From contig NZ_QKSM01000010.1 in assembly GCF_003234185.1 (NCBI RefSeq), positions 30,256 through 94,255 of the forward strand: a DNA stretch of 64,000 bases, given 5' to 3'. Positions 19,398 through 28,662 of the stretch are shown here, piece by piece. Every line of letters begins with the position of its first letter. Position 1 is the stretch's first letter. This stretch comes from Curtobacterium sp. MCSS17_008 (GTDB taxonomy: Bacteria; Actinomycetota; Actinomycetes; Actinomycetales; Microbacteriaceae). Position numbers and translations under genes: made by a program. The notes below the pieces were generated by a model that saw only the letters and a list, made by a program, of their open reading frames with translations, made no database searches and was not told where the DNA came from.

Positions 19398-20921
19398 ATG
19401 GCCCAGCAGGACAGCCACGACAACGACGACTTCCCGGAGTACGACGACGCGCTCGGTGAGCGGCTCGCCGATCTCGACGACGCCGAGGCGGACCAGCGTG
19501 CGAACGCGCTCCGCGCCGGCCTCGACGAGTACGAGCTCGACGAGGAGGACGTCGCCCTCCTCGATGCAGGGGAACTCGGCGAGGACGGCGTGCACTACCT
19601 GCCCGCCTACCCAGTGCTCGCCATCGTCGGTCGACCGAACGTCGGCAAGTCGGCCCTCGTCAACCGCATCATCGGTCGGCGCGAGGCCGTCGTGCAGGAC
19701 GTCCCCGGCGTGACGCGCGACCGCGTGAGCTACAAGGCCGAGTGGAACGACAAGCGGTTCACGCTCGTCGACACCGGCGGGTGGGAGCCCGACGCCCGCG
19801 GCATCAACGCCTCGGTCGCCGCGCAGGCAGAGGTCGCGGTCGACCTCGCCGACGCCGTGCTCTTCGTCGTCGACGTGACGGTGGGCATCACCGCCACCGA
19901 CGAGCACGTCGTGAAGATGCTCCGCGGCACCGACCGGCCGGTCATCGTCGTGGCGAACAAGGCCGACGACGACCGCCGCGACCTCGACGCCTACGAGCTG
20001 TGGAACCTCGGGCTCGGCGAGCCGCACCCGGTGTCGGCGCTGCACGGCCGCGGTGTCGCGGACCTCATGGACCTCATCATCACGACGCTGCCGGACACGT
20101 CGGCCGTCGCGAAGCAGGAGGTCGGCGGCCCCCGTCGCGTCGCGATCCTCGGCCGTCCGAACGTCGGCAAGAGCTCGCTCCTCAACAAGGCGGCGGGCGA
20201 GGAACGCGTCGTCGTCAACGACCTCGCGGGCACCACGCGTGATCCGGTGGACGAGCAGATCGAGCTCGGCGGCCGTGTCTGGCGCTTCGTCGACACCGCC
20301 GGCATCCGGAAGCGCGTGCACCTGCAGCAGGGCGCCGACTTCTACGCCTCGCTCCGCACCACCGCGGCGCTCGAGAAGGCCGAGGTCGCCGTCGTCGTGC
20401 TCGACGTGACCGAGCCGATCTCGACGCAGGACCTCCGCATCATCGACCTCGTCCTCGAATCCGGACGCGCGCTCGTCCTGGCCTACAACAAGTGGGACCT
20501 GCTCGACGACGACCGTCGCCGATACCTCGAGCGTGAGATCGAGCAGGACCTGGCGCACGTCGCATGGGCGCCACGCGTGAACATCTCGGCGCGGACCGGC
20601 CGTCACCTCGAGAAGCTCGTTCCGGCGCTCGAGACCGCGCTCGAGTCGTGGGACACCCGCATCCCGACCGGCAAGGTCAACGCCTTCATCGCCGAGCTCG
20701 TGCAGGAGCACCCGCACCCGGTCCGTGGCGGCAAGCAGCCCCGCATCCTGTTCGGGACGCAGGCGTCGAGCCAGCCGCCGACCTTCGTGCTCTTCACGTC
20801 GGCGTTCCTCGACCCGCAGTACCGCCGCTTCATCACCCGTCGTCTCCGCGAGGTGTGGGGCTTCGAGGGCACCCCGATCAACGTCAACATGCGGGTGCGC
20901 GAGCGCCGCAAGCGCACGTAG
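19398..20921 (+). CDS. der: Ribosome biogenesis GTPase Der (EngA)
   Basis: Der carries two GTPase domains in tandem and helps assemble the 50S subunit. The P-loops are [15 protein letters not shown] (about residue 76) and [15 protein letters not shown] (about residue 251), followed by the KH-like domain that ends in [14 protein letters not shown]. The first 65 residues are acidic and lineage-specific. At 507 residues it is typical for Actinobacteria. The ATG at 19398 follows GAGGAAA. Confidence 0.97.
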   Translation: MAQQDSHDNDDFPEYDDALGERLADLDDAEADQRANALRAGLDEYELDEEDVALLDAGELGEDGVHYLPAYPVLAIVGRPNVGKSALVNRIIGRREAVVQDVPGVTRDRVSYKAEWNDKRFTLVDTGGWEPDARGINASVAAQAEVAVDLADAVLFVVDVTVGITATDEHVVKMLRGTDRPVIVVANKADDDRRDLDAYELWNLGLGEPHPVSALHGRGVADLMDLIITTLPDTSAVAKQEVGGPRRVAILGRPNVGKSSLLNKAAGEERVVVNDLAGTTRDPVDEQIELGGRVWRFVDTAGIRKRVHLQQGADFYASLRTTAALEKAEVAVVVLDVTEPISTQDLRIIDLVLESGRALVLAYNKWDLLDDDRRRYLEREIEQDLAHVAWAPRVNISARTGRHLEKLVPALETALESWDTRIPTGKVNAFIAELVQEHPHPVRGGKQPRILFGTQASSQPPTFVLFTSAFLDPQYRRFITRRLREVWGFEGTPINVNMRVRERRKRT

Positions 20922-20936
20922 CGGCCGGACGGGGGG

Positions 20937-21577
20937 ATGGCACGGCGAGCACCGCGAGGACCGGCGACGGTCCTGGTGGCGCTCGCCGTCGTCGTGTCCG
21001 CCGTCGGTGTCGCATGGTCGAGCACGGGGGCCGACGACGTCGTGTTCCGGACGGGGCGTCCCACCGACCTCGCCTCCTCGGTGCCGGACGGCCCGGCGCC
21101 GACGGAGGCCGCTCCGCAGGACGCCGACGCTCCGGTGCCGTCGCCGTGTCGAACGCCCTGGGTGCCCCGACCCCCGACGCCGCGGGGCAGCAGGGCGTCC
21201 CGCGCAGTGTCGAGGACTGGATCGACCGGGTGCTCCCCGTCGGCGGCTCCCTCGCGCCCGTGGTCGACGGCGTCGCCGCACGGGTCCGCGTCGAGCGGAA
21301 CGGGGACGGCTCCGTCGTGGTCCGGGTCGACGGCGTGACCCTGCCGCCGGGGCGCCGGGCGGTCAGGCTCGTCCTGTCGCCGGACCCGACACCCGACCTC
21401 GGCGCGCTCGCCCACGTGTCCGCGTTCCCGCCCGTCCCGGTGGAGGGCGACGCCGCCGGAGGCTTCTCGATCGTCACGGACGCGTCGTCGCTGCAGGCGG
21501 ACACCCGGTCCGCGGCCCTGGTCGACGACGAGACCGACCAGGTGCTCGGCGTCGCCCTGCTCGTGCCGGTGGACTGA
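20937..21577 (+). pseudogene. Frameshifted membrane-anchored/secreted protein of unknown function
   Basis: The first part, from ATG 20937, encodes a signal-anchor (ATVLVALAVVVSAVGVAW) and a Pro/Asp-rich stretch with good actinobacterial codon use up to about 21145. Past that point this frame becomes Arg/Ser-rich non-coding text, while the -1 frame continues with a plausible folded domain (VEDWIDRVLPVGGSLAPVVDGV to the stop at 21577). Together they read as one exported protein broken by a single indel near 21120-21150. Two separate genes, the second starting at GTG 21146, are less likely. No homopolymer marks the site, so a true mutation and an assembly error are both open. Confidence 0.6.
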
Positions 21578-21697
21578 CATGGGCGCGGGCCGTCCGTGCC
21601 GCCCGCCACACCCGGCCGCGGCCGCGGTCTGATCGTTCCCACAGTCCGCCGCCCGGACCGGAGCCGCGGGACCGTCCGGATGCGGCACCATGGAGAC

Positions 21698-22228
21698 GTG
21701 TCCCTCCCCGTCCTCGCCGACCGTCTGTGGTGCCGGTTGCACCTGGACCGCCTGGCCGGCGGTCGACAGGCCGACCACGTCATCCGCGAGGACTTGCTGG
21801 CGCACCCGGAGACCGTGCGCTCCTTCCGGTGGACCCGGTGGTTGCTCGTCGCCGAGACGGCGGTCGGGCTCGCGGCGATCGTCGTCGCCGTGCTCCTCAC
21901 CCGAGCCGGGGAGACCGTTGCCTGGGCGGTGTGGTTCCGGGCGACCGTGGTGTTCCTGATCACCCTCACGCTCTCCGTCTTCGCGTGGCGGGCACAGCTC
22001 GGCTACTACTGGGCGTACCAGCGGCTCCGGCTGTTCAGCAGGATCTTCCCCGTCGTCACCCTCGTCGTCGCGGCGATCCCGGGGCTCTACCCGTCCTGGA
22101 TGGTCGTCGAGCAGATCCTGTTCTCGCTCCTGATGGTCGGCATCGGCGACGTCCTGACGAGCGACCACATGCGTGCGACGTTCCCGAGGCCGGCGCGCGT
22201 GCCGCGGCAGGAGCGGTCGGCGGAGTGA
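21698..22228 (+). CDS. Small multi-pass membrane protein, function unknown
   Basis: The 176-residue protein has a basic amphipathic N-terminus, then about four hydrophobic segments (LLVAETAVGLAAIVVAVLL; VVFLITLTLSVFAW; FPVVTLVVAAIPGLY; EQILFSLLMVGIGDVL). I do not recognise the family. GTG 21698 was chosen as the start because a CACCAT hexamer is six bases upstream. It lies 55 bases upstream of the type VII ATPase gene, but a separate promoter is visible there, so a functional link is only possible. Confidence 0.75.
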   Translation: MSLPVLADRLWCRLHLDRLAGGRQADHVIREDLLAHPETVRSFRWTRWLLVAETAVGLAAIVVAVLLTRAGETVAWAVWFRATVVFLITLTLSVFAWRAQLGYYWAYQRLRLFSRIFPVVTLVVAAIPGLYPSWMVVEQILFSLLMVGIGDVLTSDHMRATFPRPARVPRQERSAE

Positions 22229-22257
22229 GCGGCGGCGTCCTGGTCCGAGGACGCCCG

Positions 22258-22263
22258 TACCAT
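22258..22263 (+). promoter_or_regulatory. -10 element of the type VII ATPase gene
   Basis: TACCAT is followed by 20 bases holding GGGGGTGG before the GTG at 22284, so unlike its neighbours this gene probably has a short leader with a ribosome binding site. Confidence 0.45.
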
Positions 22264-22283
22264 GGTGGGCACGGGGGTGGTGT

Positions 22284-25200
22284 GTGAAACTCAAGGTGAC
22301 CATCGCGGGGCCGCGGGCTGATCGTGACGTCGTGGTGACGGCCGACGTGACGGCGACGATCGGCTCGTTGGCCGACCGACTGTCCCGGGGGCGGACCGCG
22401 TCCGACGGCGTCCCGCTGACACTGCGCGTGTGGTTCCCAAACCGACGGCAGCCCCGCCTGCTCAACCCGTCGGCGACGGTGCACGAGTCGTCGCTCCGCT
22501 CGGGCTGTCGGGTCGAGGTCGTCGCGGCGACCGACCGTCGCCGGGGTGACGACGTCGAGGACGCCCCGGCAGCCGTCGCGCAGGTCGTCTCCGGCCCGGA
22601 CGCCGGCAACGAGTACACCCTGTCCGATGGGGTCAACCTCATCGGCCGTGATGCGATGGCCCAGGTCTGGCTCGCGGGGGACGACCTGGTCTCCCGGCGG
22701 CACGCCACGGTGACGATCGGTGAGACCGTCGAGGTCGTCGACCTGAACTCCGCGAACGGGGTCGAGGTGGACGGGCGACTCGTCGCGCGCGCGTTCGTCG
22801 ATCCCGACACGGCAGTCCGTGTCGGCGACACGACGCTGCGCATCCGGCCGTTGCCCACCGCGCCGTCCGCGCGGGTAACCGGCACGGGCGTCCCCGCGTC
22901 GGCGGTCCCGGAGGTGGACTTCAGCCGCTCGCCCCGGGTCGAGCCGGCGCTCCGCGGCCGACAGTTCACCCTGCCGGAGATCCCGGTACCGGGCGAGAAG
23001 CCCCGGCTGCCGATGATCGCGATCATCGCGCCGATCATCCTCGGCGCGGTCCTGTTCCTCGTCACGAAGCAGCCGTACACGCTGATCTTCATCGCGCTCT
23101 CGCCGGTGATCATGATCGGCACGTGGATCGACCAGCGGGTCCAGGCCCGACGGCGGAGACGCGACGAACGGCAGCGGTTCGAGGAGTCGCTCGCCGACTC
23201 CCGCGCACGGCTCGCGACGGCTCGCGCGGCCGAGATCGAAGCCCGGACGGCCGAGTCACCGGCCCCGGCGATCGTGACGGCGGCGATGCGCGACCGCTCG
23301 GCGCTGCTGTGGACGCGGAAGCCCGAGCACACCACCTTCCTCGAGGTCCGGTTCGGCGCCGGTACGCAGCCGTCCCGGTCGACCGTCACCCTGCCCTCGA
23401 AGAACTCCGGCAGCGTCGACGACTGGAACCGCGCCGAGGCACTGGCCGACGAGTACGCCACCGTCGGACCCGTGCCCGTGGTCGAGACGTTCGAGCGCGC
23501 CGGAGCCATCGGCGTCGCCGGCACCGGGCTGCCCGCTGACGACGTCGCACGCTCGCTGGTGGTGCAGCTCGCCGGCCTGCACAGTCCGGCGGACCTCGTG
23601 CTCACCGCCTTCGCCGGCGGCACCACCACCGACCAGTGGTCCTGGCTGAAGTGGCTCCCGCACGTCGACTCGCCCTACAGTCCGCTGCGCTCGACGGGAC
23701 TCGTGCACGACTTCGCCGGCGCATCAGCGCTGCTGGCCGAGCTCGAGGGGCTCGTGGCGACCCGCCGTGCAGCCGGCTCGGGCCGCGGCGAGCAGGTCCG
23801 GTCGCGCATCGACGAGTCCCGTGCCCTCGACGAGGACCACGGCGAGTCGGTCGACCGGCTCCCCGCGACCCCCGCCGTCGTCGTGCTCGTCACCGCCGAG
23901 GCCCCCGCGGACCGCGCCCGTCTCGTCGCCCTCGCCGAGGAGGGCCCGGACCTCGGCGTGCACGTCCTCTGGCTCGCCCCCACGCTGCAGGCGCTGCCCG
24001 TCGTCTGCCGCACGCACATCGTGCTCGACCGGGCGAGCGGCACCGCCACGGTCGGCTTCGTCCGGTCCGGGCAGTCCGTCGTGCTCGACGAGCTCGACCG
24101 CGTGGACAGCATCGAGGCCGCGACCGTGGCCCGTGCGATCGCGCCGATCAAGGACTCCGGCGCTCGGGTCCTCGACGAGACCGACCTGCCGCACAGCGTG
24201 GCGTTCGTCGACCTGTACGAGGGTGACGTCGCCGGTGACCCGTCCGCCATCGTCCAGCGGTGGTCGAAGAACGACAGCCTGACCGCGGCGTGGGTGCCGG
24301 GCTCCGGGCGCGAGAGCGGCGGGGTGCGCGCCGTCGTCGGACAGGGCCCCAGTGAGCCACTCGCGCTCGACCTGCGCGCCCACGGCCCACACGCGCTCGT
24401 CGGCGGCACGACCGGTGCCGGCAAGAGCGAGTTCCTGCAGACCTGGATCATGGGCATGGCCACGGAGTACGCGCCCGACCGGCTCACGTTCCTGCTCGTC
24501 GACTACAAGGGTGGTGCCGCGTTCGCCGAGTGCGTGGGGCTGCCGCACACCGTCGGCCTCGTCACCGACCTCAACCCGCACCTGGTCCGTCGCGCCCTCA
24601 CCTCGCTGCGCGCCGAGCTCCGGTACCGCGAGCACCTGCTGAACGACCGTGGCGCGAAGGACCTCGTCACCCTCGAGCAGCGCGGTGACCCTGCGGCGCC
24701 GCCCGTGCTCGTCATCGTGATCGACGAGTTCGCCGCGCTCGCCACGGAGATCCCGGAGTTCATCGACGGCGTCATCGACGTCGCGCAGCGCGGACGGTCC
24801 CTCGGCCTGCACCTGGTGATGGCGACCCAGCGTCCGAGCGGCGTCATCAAGGACTCGCTGCGCGCCAACACGAACCTCCGCATCGCGCTCCGGGTCGCCG
24901 ACCCCGTCGACAGCGAGGACGTCCTCGGCGTGGCCGACGCCGCCTTCTTCGACCCCGGGACCCCGGGTCGCGCGGCCGCGAAGATCGGCCCGGGACGCGT
25001 GCTGGACTTCCAGACCGCCTACCTCGGTGGTCGCTCCGACGACGTGGTGCACGAGCCCGACGTCGACGTGCAGGACTTCCCCTTCGGGCCCGGCAGCACC
25101 TGGCCGAGCCCACCGCGGGCGCCGCGCGACTCCGGGCGAGCCCGCGACATCGAGCGGCTCGCCGCCACGATCGTGCGCGCCGCGGACCGGCAGGGCCTCG

Positions 25201-26753
25201 ACGTCCCGCGCAAGCCGTGGCTCGACCAGCTCCCCGACGCCGTCGGTCTGGAGGCACTCCCCACCTCCGACGGATCGGCCCTCGTCATCGGGACGGTCGA
25301 CCTGCCCGAGTCGCAGCAGCAGACCCCGTTCCGCCTCGACCTCGACGCGGTCGGCAACGTGGCCGTGCTCGGTGCCGGCGGGGCCGGCAAGTCCGCGGCG
25401 CTCCGCGCCGTGGCGGTGGCCGCCTCCGCCGTGGCGGACCGGTTCCCGGTCCGGATCACCGGGCTCGACTTCGGCGGTGGTGGTCTGCGCATGCTCGAGG
25501 CGCTCCCGACGGTGGGAACCGTGATCAGCGGGCCGGACGACGAACGGATCACGCGCCTCCTGGCCGACCTCGAGTCGACCGTCGCCGACCGCTCCGTGCG
25601 GTTCGCGGCCGCCCGTGCGGCGAACCTCAGCGAGTACCGCGAGGTGACCGGCACCGCCGAGCCGCGCATCCTCGTGCTGGTCGACGGCATGGGGGCGTTC
25701 CGCAACGAGTACGAGTTCCGCCTCGGCACCCAGCCCGTCTTCGACCAGCTCGTCGCGATCGCGGCGACCGGCCGCGCGCTGGGCGTGCACCTGGTGATGA
25801 GTGCGGACCGCATCGCGGCCTTCCCGTCGAACCTGCAGGCGGCCATCGGGGAGCGCATCGTGCTCCGACTGGCGACCGAGATGGAGTACCACGCGGCGGA
25901 CGTGCCGGCAGACGTGCTCGAGGACGCCGTTCCCGGCAGGGGGCTGGTCGTTGAGCACGAGGTCCAGCTCGCGGTGCCCGGCGGCACCGCCGACCTCGTC
26001 GCGCAGGCCGCTGCGGTCGAGGAGCTCGCCGCCGACCTGCTGCGGCGCGGGGTCGCGGAAGCGCCGCCGATCCGCCGACTGCCCGAGCACGTCGATCGCG
26101 CGGAGCTGCCGGCCGCCGTCGCCGGACGGCCGACGATCGGGCTCGCGGACGACACCCTCGGACCGGTCGGCATCCCGACCGACGGCCTGTTCGTGGTCAC
26201 GGGGCCCTTCGGGTCCGGACGCTCGACGACCATGCGGACCGTCCTGCGGTCGGTGCGGGCGACGTGGCCGGACCGACCCGCGCACCTGGTCGTCGGCAGA
26301 CGGTCCACGCTGCGCGATGCGACCGCCTGGGCGTCGGCGGCGCAGGACGCCACGGACGCCGAGGCGATCGCGTCGCAGCTCGCGACCGCGCTCGAGAGCG
26401 GTGCGTCGAGCGGTCCCGACCCGGTGATCGTGATCGAGAACGTCGGCGACTTCGAGGGCCTGCCGGCCGAGAGCCAGGTCGCACGGCTCATCAAGGCCGC
26501 CCGCCGTGCCGGGGTGTTCGTGCTCGCCGAGGCCGACACGGTGACGGCGCCGAACGCGTGGCAGCTCTTCGCCGAGCTGAAGACCGCGCGTGCCGGGATC
26601 GCCCTGCAGCCGGAGGAGACCGACGGGCTGACGCTCTTCCGGACGGCGTTCCCGCGGGTGACCCGGACCGACTTCCCCGTCGGGCGCGGCATCATGGTCG
26701 ACTCCGGGCGGATCACCCGCGTGCAGGTCGCTCGTGACACGGAGTCCTCCTGA
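22284..26753 (+). CDS. Type VII secretion ATPase, EccC/EssC type with FHA domain
   Basis: This 1489-residue protein is the motor of a WXG100 secretion system. Order: a ubiquitin-like start, an FHA domain (about residues 100-188, with NLIGRD and SRRHATV), two adjacent membrane segments (about 244-281), then three FtsK/SpoIIIE ATPase domains. Domain 1 has Walker A GGTTGAGKSEF (about 706) and Walker B VIVIDEFAAL. Domain 2 has GAGGAGKS (about 1030) but LVLVDGMGAF lacks the catalytic Glu; domain 3 has GPFGSGRSTT (about 1305). Only domain 1 looks fully active, as in known EccC proteins. The FHA plus paired membrane segments in one chain resembles Firmicute EssC more than mycobacterial EccC. No EccB, EccD, EccE or MycP gene is nearby. 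Confidence 0.93.
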   Translation: MKLKVTIAGPRADRDVVVTADVTATIGSLADRLSRGRTASDGVPLTLRVWFPNRRQPRLLNPSATVHESSLRSGCRVEVVAATDRRRGDDVEDAPAAVAQVVSGPDAGNEYTLSDGVNLIGRDAMAQVWLAGDDLVSRRHATVTIGETVEVVDLNSANGVEVDGRLVARAFVDPDTAVRVGDTTLRIRPLPTAPSARVTGTGVPASAVPEVDFSRSPRVEPALRGRQFTLPEIPVPGEKPRLPMIAIIAPIILGAVLFLVTKQPYTLIFIALSPVIMIGTWIDQRVQARRRRRDERQRFEESLADSRARLATARAAEIEARTAESPAPAIVTAAMRDRSALLWTRKPEHTTFLEVRFGAGTQPSRSTVTLPSKNSGSVDDWNRAEALADEYATVGPVPVVETFERAGAIGVAGTGLPADDVARSLVVQLAGLHSPADLVLTAFAGGTTTDQWSWLKWLPHVDSPYSPLRSTGLVHDFAGASALLAELEGLVATRRAAGSGRGEQVRSRIDESRALDEDHGESVDRLPATPAVVVLVTAEAPADRARLVALAEEGPDLGVHVLWLAPTLQALPVVCRTHIVLDRASGTATVGFVRSGQSVVLDELDRVDSIEAATVARAIAPIKDSGARVLDETDLPHSVAFVDLYEGDVAGDPSAIVQRWSKNDSLTAAWVPGSGRESGGVRAVVGQGPSEPLALDLRAHGPHALVGGTTGAGKSEFLQTWIMGMATEYAPDRLTFLLVDYKGGAAFAECVGLPHTVGLVTDLNPHLVRRALTSLRAELRYREHLLNDRGAKDLVTLEQRGDPAAPPVLVIVIDEFAALATEIPEFIDGVIDVAQRGRSLGLHLVMATQRPSGVIKDSLRANTNLRIALRVADPVDSEDVLGVADAAFFDPGTPGRAAAKIGPGRVLDFQTAYLGGRSDDVVHEPDVDVQDFPFGPGSTWPSPPRAPRDSGRARDIERLAATIVRAADRQGLDVPRKPWLDQLPDAVGLEALPTSDGSALVIGTVDLPESQQQTPFRLDLDAVGNVAVLGAGGAGKSAALRAVAVAASAVADRFPVRITGLDFGGGGLRMLEALPTVGTVISGPDDERITRLLADLESTVADRSVRFAAARAANLSEYREVTGTAEPRILVLVDGMGAFRNEYEFRLGTQPVFDQLVAIAATGRALGVHLVMSADRIAAFPSNLQAAIGERIVLRLATEMEYHAADVPADVLEDAVPGRGLVVEHEVQLAVPGGTADLVAQAAAVEELAADLLRRGVAEAPPIRRLPEHVDRAELPAAVAGRPTIGLADDTLGPVGIPTDGLFVVTGPFGSGRSTTMRTVLRSVRATWPDRPAHLVVGRRSTLRDATAWASAAQDATDAEAIASQLATALESGASSGPDPVIVIENVGDFEGLPAESQVARLIKAARRAGVFVLAEADTVTAPNAWQLFAELKTARAGIALQPEETDGLTLFRTAFPRVTRTDFPVGRGIMVDSGRITRVQVARDTESS

Positions 26754-26882
26754 TCGGGGACCCGCTCGTCCCCCTCGAACGGGGGTGTGGACATTGCATG
26801 GGTGATTTGTTCCAGGGCGGTGTTACCGTTGTCGCGGTCGCCGGAGGGGCTGGCGATCCAGACCACCGTGAAGGGGTGCAAC

Positions 26883-27179
26883 GTGGCCAACATCAACGTC
26901 TCCTACCAGGAGCTCAACAGCAACGCCGACCGTCTGCTCGCAGGGCGTGACGAGATCAACGCGACCCTGTCGAAGCTGCAGGCGCAGATCGCGTCGCTGA
27001 CCCAGGCCGGGTTCCAGACGGACCGTTCCTCCGGTGCGTACAACGAGGCCTACAACCGTTTCACCAGTGGTGCGCAGAACACCATCGGTGGCCTGAACGA
27101 CCTCGCGCAGTTCCTCCGCACGACTGCGCAGACGCTGGGCGACGTCGACCAGCAGCTCGCGTCGCGACTCGGGCGCTGA
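26883..27179 (+). CDS. WXG100-family protein lacking the tryptophan
   Basis: The 98-residue protein is helix-turn-helix in composition, has no signal peptide, and directly follows the type VII ATPase, all typical of EsxA/WXG100 substrates. At the turn where W-x-G is expected it reads GFQTDRSSGAYNEAY, so the glycine is kept but the tryptophan is replaced by serine. No YxxxD/E secretion tag is visible at the C-terminus; the partner may supply it. GTG 26883 follows GAAGGGG by six bases. It probably forms a dimer that is recognised by the ATPase. Confidence 0.88.
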   Translation: MANINVSYQELNSNADRLLAGRDEINATLSKLQAQIASLTQAGFQTDRSSGAYNEAYNRFTSGAQNTIGGLNDLAQFLRTTAQTLGDVDQQLASRLGR

Positions 27180-27198
27180 TCGGGACGACCGGACCAGG

Positions 27199-27227
27199 GA
27201 CGGCCGGCGCTGCAGGTGCCGGTCGTC
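27199..27227 (+). terminator. Imperfect hairpin after the WXG100 gene, possible attenuator
   Basis: Arms GACGGCCGGCGC and GGTGCCGGTCGTC pair with a few G-U or mismatched positions around a TGCA loop, 20 bases after the WXG100 stop and 20 before the next start. It might raise WXG100 output over the downstream genes by partial termination. Confidence 0.4.
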
Positions 27228-27247
27228 TCCTCCGTTGGGGGTAGAGC

Positions 27248-27811
27248 ATGTACGGGGAGATGGCGCAGCTCCGGGCGAAGGCCCGTGCGCTGCGCGACGA
27301 CGCCGACGAGTTGCGCTCACGGGCGAGCGCGCTCGTGGCGCAGGCCGACGGGCTGTCGTCGGCGGGGAAGGCCGCCGACGCCGTGCGTCGTCGGGTCCAG
27401 GAGTCGGGCGCCGAGCTCGGCAAGAAGGCGCAGCTGCTCGACGAGGCAGCCGACGCACTCGACGCGCACGCCAAGGCGGTCGACGCCGTGAAGGCGCAGA
27501 TCGCGGAAGCCGAGCGCATCGCACGTGATCTCTGGAACCAGGCCGCGCACCTGGCGGCGAACGTCGTGAACGCTGTCAAGGACGTCGCGTCGGACGCGGT
27601 CAACGGTTTCATGCAGGTGATCGGCGCGGCAGGCTCGGGGGAGCCCGACCACGTCCGTGTCTCCGTGCACGAGCTCGGCGGCCAGCAGGTCTCCGACGGC
27701 CAGGTCGCGAGTGCCAAGTCGTTCATCGCGCAGGTGCCGTCGCCGCCGCCGTCCGGATCGAAGGACTGGATCGACGTGCGCGGTGCCGCGATCCGGAACG
27801 GCGTCGGATGA
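27248..27811 (+). CDS. Coiled-coil protein of the type VII locus
   Basis: The 187-residue protein is almost wholly helical for its first 130 residues with heptad-like Ala/Leu spacing (MAQLRAKARALRDDADELR, then AQLLDEAADALDAHAKAVD), ending in a Pro/Ser-rich tail. It has no signal peptide or membrane segment. Length and helical build fit a WXG100/LXG-type secreted partner or an effector-targeting helper. I do not recognise the family. ATG 27248 follows GGGGGTAGAG, and the end overlaps the next gene by four bases. Confidence 0.75.
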   Translation: MYGEMAQLRAKARALRDDADELRSRASALVAQADGLSSAGKAADAVRRRVQESGAELGKKAQLLDEAADALDAHAKAVDAVKAQIAEAERIARDLWNQAAHLAANVVNAVKDVASDAVNGFMQVIGAAGSGEPDHVRVSVHELGGQQVSDGQVASAKSFIAQVPSPPPSGSKDWIDVRGAAIRNGVG

Positions 27812-28662
27812 GCGGGGCACCGGCGACCGACGTCATCGACTGGGACCTGACGGTCGACGAGCTGCGGACCGTCCGCGAGCACCTGCCCGGTCTCGTCCTG
27901 CCGTCCTTCGTGCCCTCGGGTGCGCCGGACCAGCAGCCCACGGAAGCGTTGATCGAGCGCGGGGTGCTCGCCCGCCAGCCCGACGCCGGTGCCGAGTCGT
28001 GGTCGGACGACCTCGACGCACCGTTCCTGCTGACGCTCGCACTGCAGAACGCCGGTTCGATCGTCATCCAGGTGAGTGCCTGGGATCCGGACGCGACGTG
28101 GGCGCACTCGACCGTCATCGGTGGCGATGCGGCCTCACACCTCACCGTGCGCAGCGCGCGTGCCGGCGAAGGCAGCGGTGCGCACCTGCGCGGCTCCGTG
28201 CTCGACCAGGCGTGGTCCGCGCTCGTCGAACTGATCCCGGCGCTCGAGGTCACCGACCCGGTCCGCGGCACGACGACGGTCAGCACGGTGGCCTCCCAAG
28301 CGCTGGTCGACGCCATCCAGCGCGGCGACGCCAGGGTGCTCGACGCCGTGGTCGCCGAACTGCACGTCCCGGCCGAGGCGGTCGGCCTGTTCCGCGGCCT
28401 GGCCGAGCCCGTGCAGCACGGCTTCCGTGTGAAGGCCTTCACCGCCGACCGTGGATCTGTCTTCGTTGCCGACTGGTTCGGCACCCGCCGCGGTTGGCTG
28501 CGGATGAGCGTCGGTCTCGACGCGGAAGCGCGTGGCTCGGAGGTCACGCCCGAACTCCTCACCGATGCCGGCACGGTCACCGTGACGGCGCAGACGGACC
28601 AGGACATCCGCACGGATCTGCTCGGGCTCGTCGCTGGACTCATCAGGGATCGAGATGTCTGA
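27808..28662 (+). CDS. EspG-like type VII secretion chaperone (tentative)
   Basis: The protein has 284 residues, no signal peptide and no membrane segment. Its start (DWDLTVDELRTVREHLPG, then VLPSFV) and its mixed beta layout resemble EspG, the cytoplasmic chaperone that binds ESX effector pairs in mycobacteria. This is a judgement by eye and by position between the coiled-coil gene and the effector, both of which it overlaps (ATGA upstream, 8 bases downstream). If right, it would deliver the lipase effector to the ATPase. Confidence 0.5.
   Translation: MSGAPATDVIDWDLTVDELRTVREHLPGLVLPSFVPSGAPDQQPTEALIERGVLARQPDAGAESWSDDLDAPFLLTLALQNAGSIVIQVSAWDPDATWAHSTVIGGDAASHLTVRSARAGEGSGAHLRGSVLDQAWSALVELIPALEVTDPVRGTTTVSTVASQALVDAIQRGDARVLDAVVAELHVPAEAVGLFRGLAEPVQHGFRVKAFTADRGSVFVADWFGTRRGWLRMSVGLDAEARGSEVTPELLTDAGTVTVTAQTDQDIRTDLLGLVAGLIRDRDV

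Noticed and set aside
20603..23629. 1008-residue antisense frame over der, the broken gene and the type VII ATPase start
   Set aside because: Low-complexity Ser/Arg/Thr text without any family motif, opposite well-supported genes.
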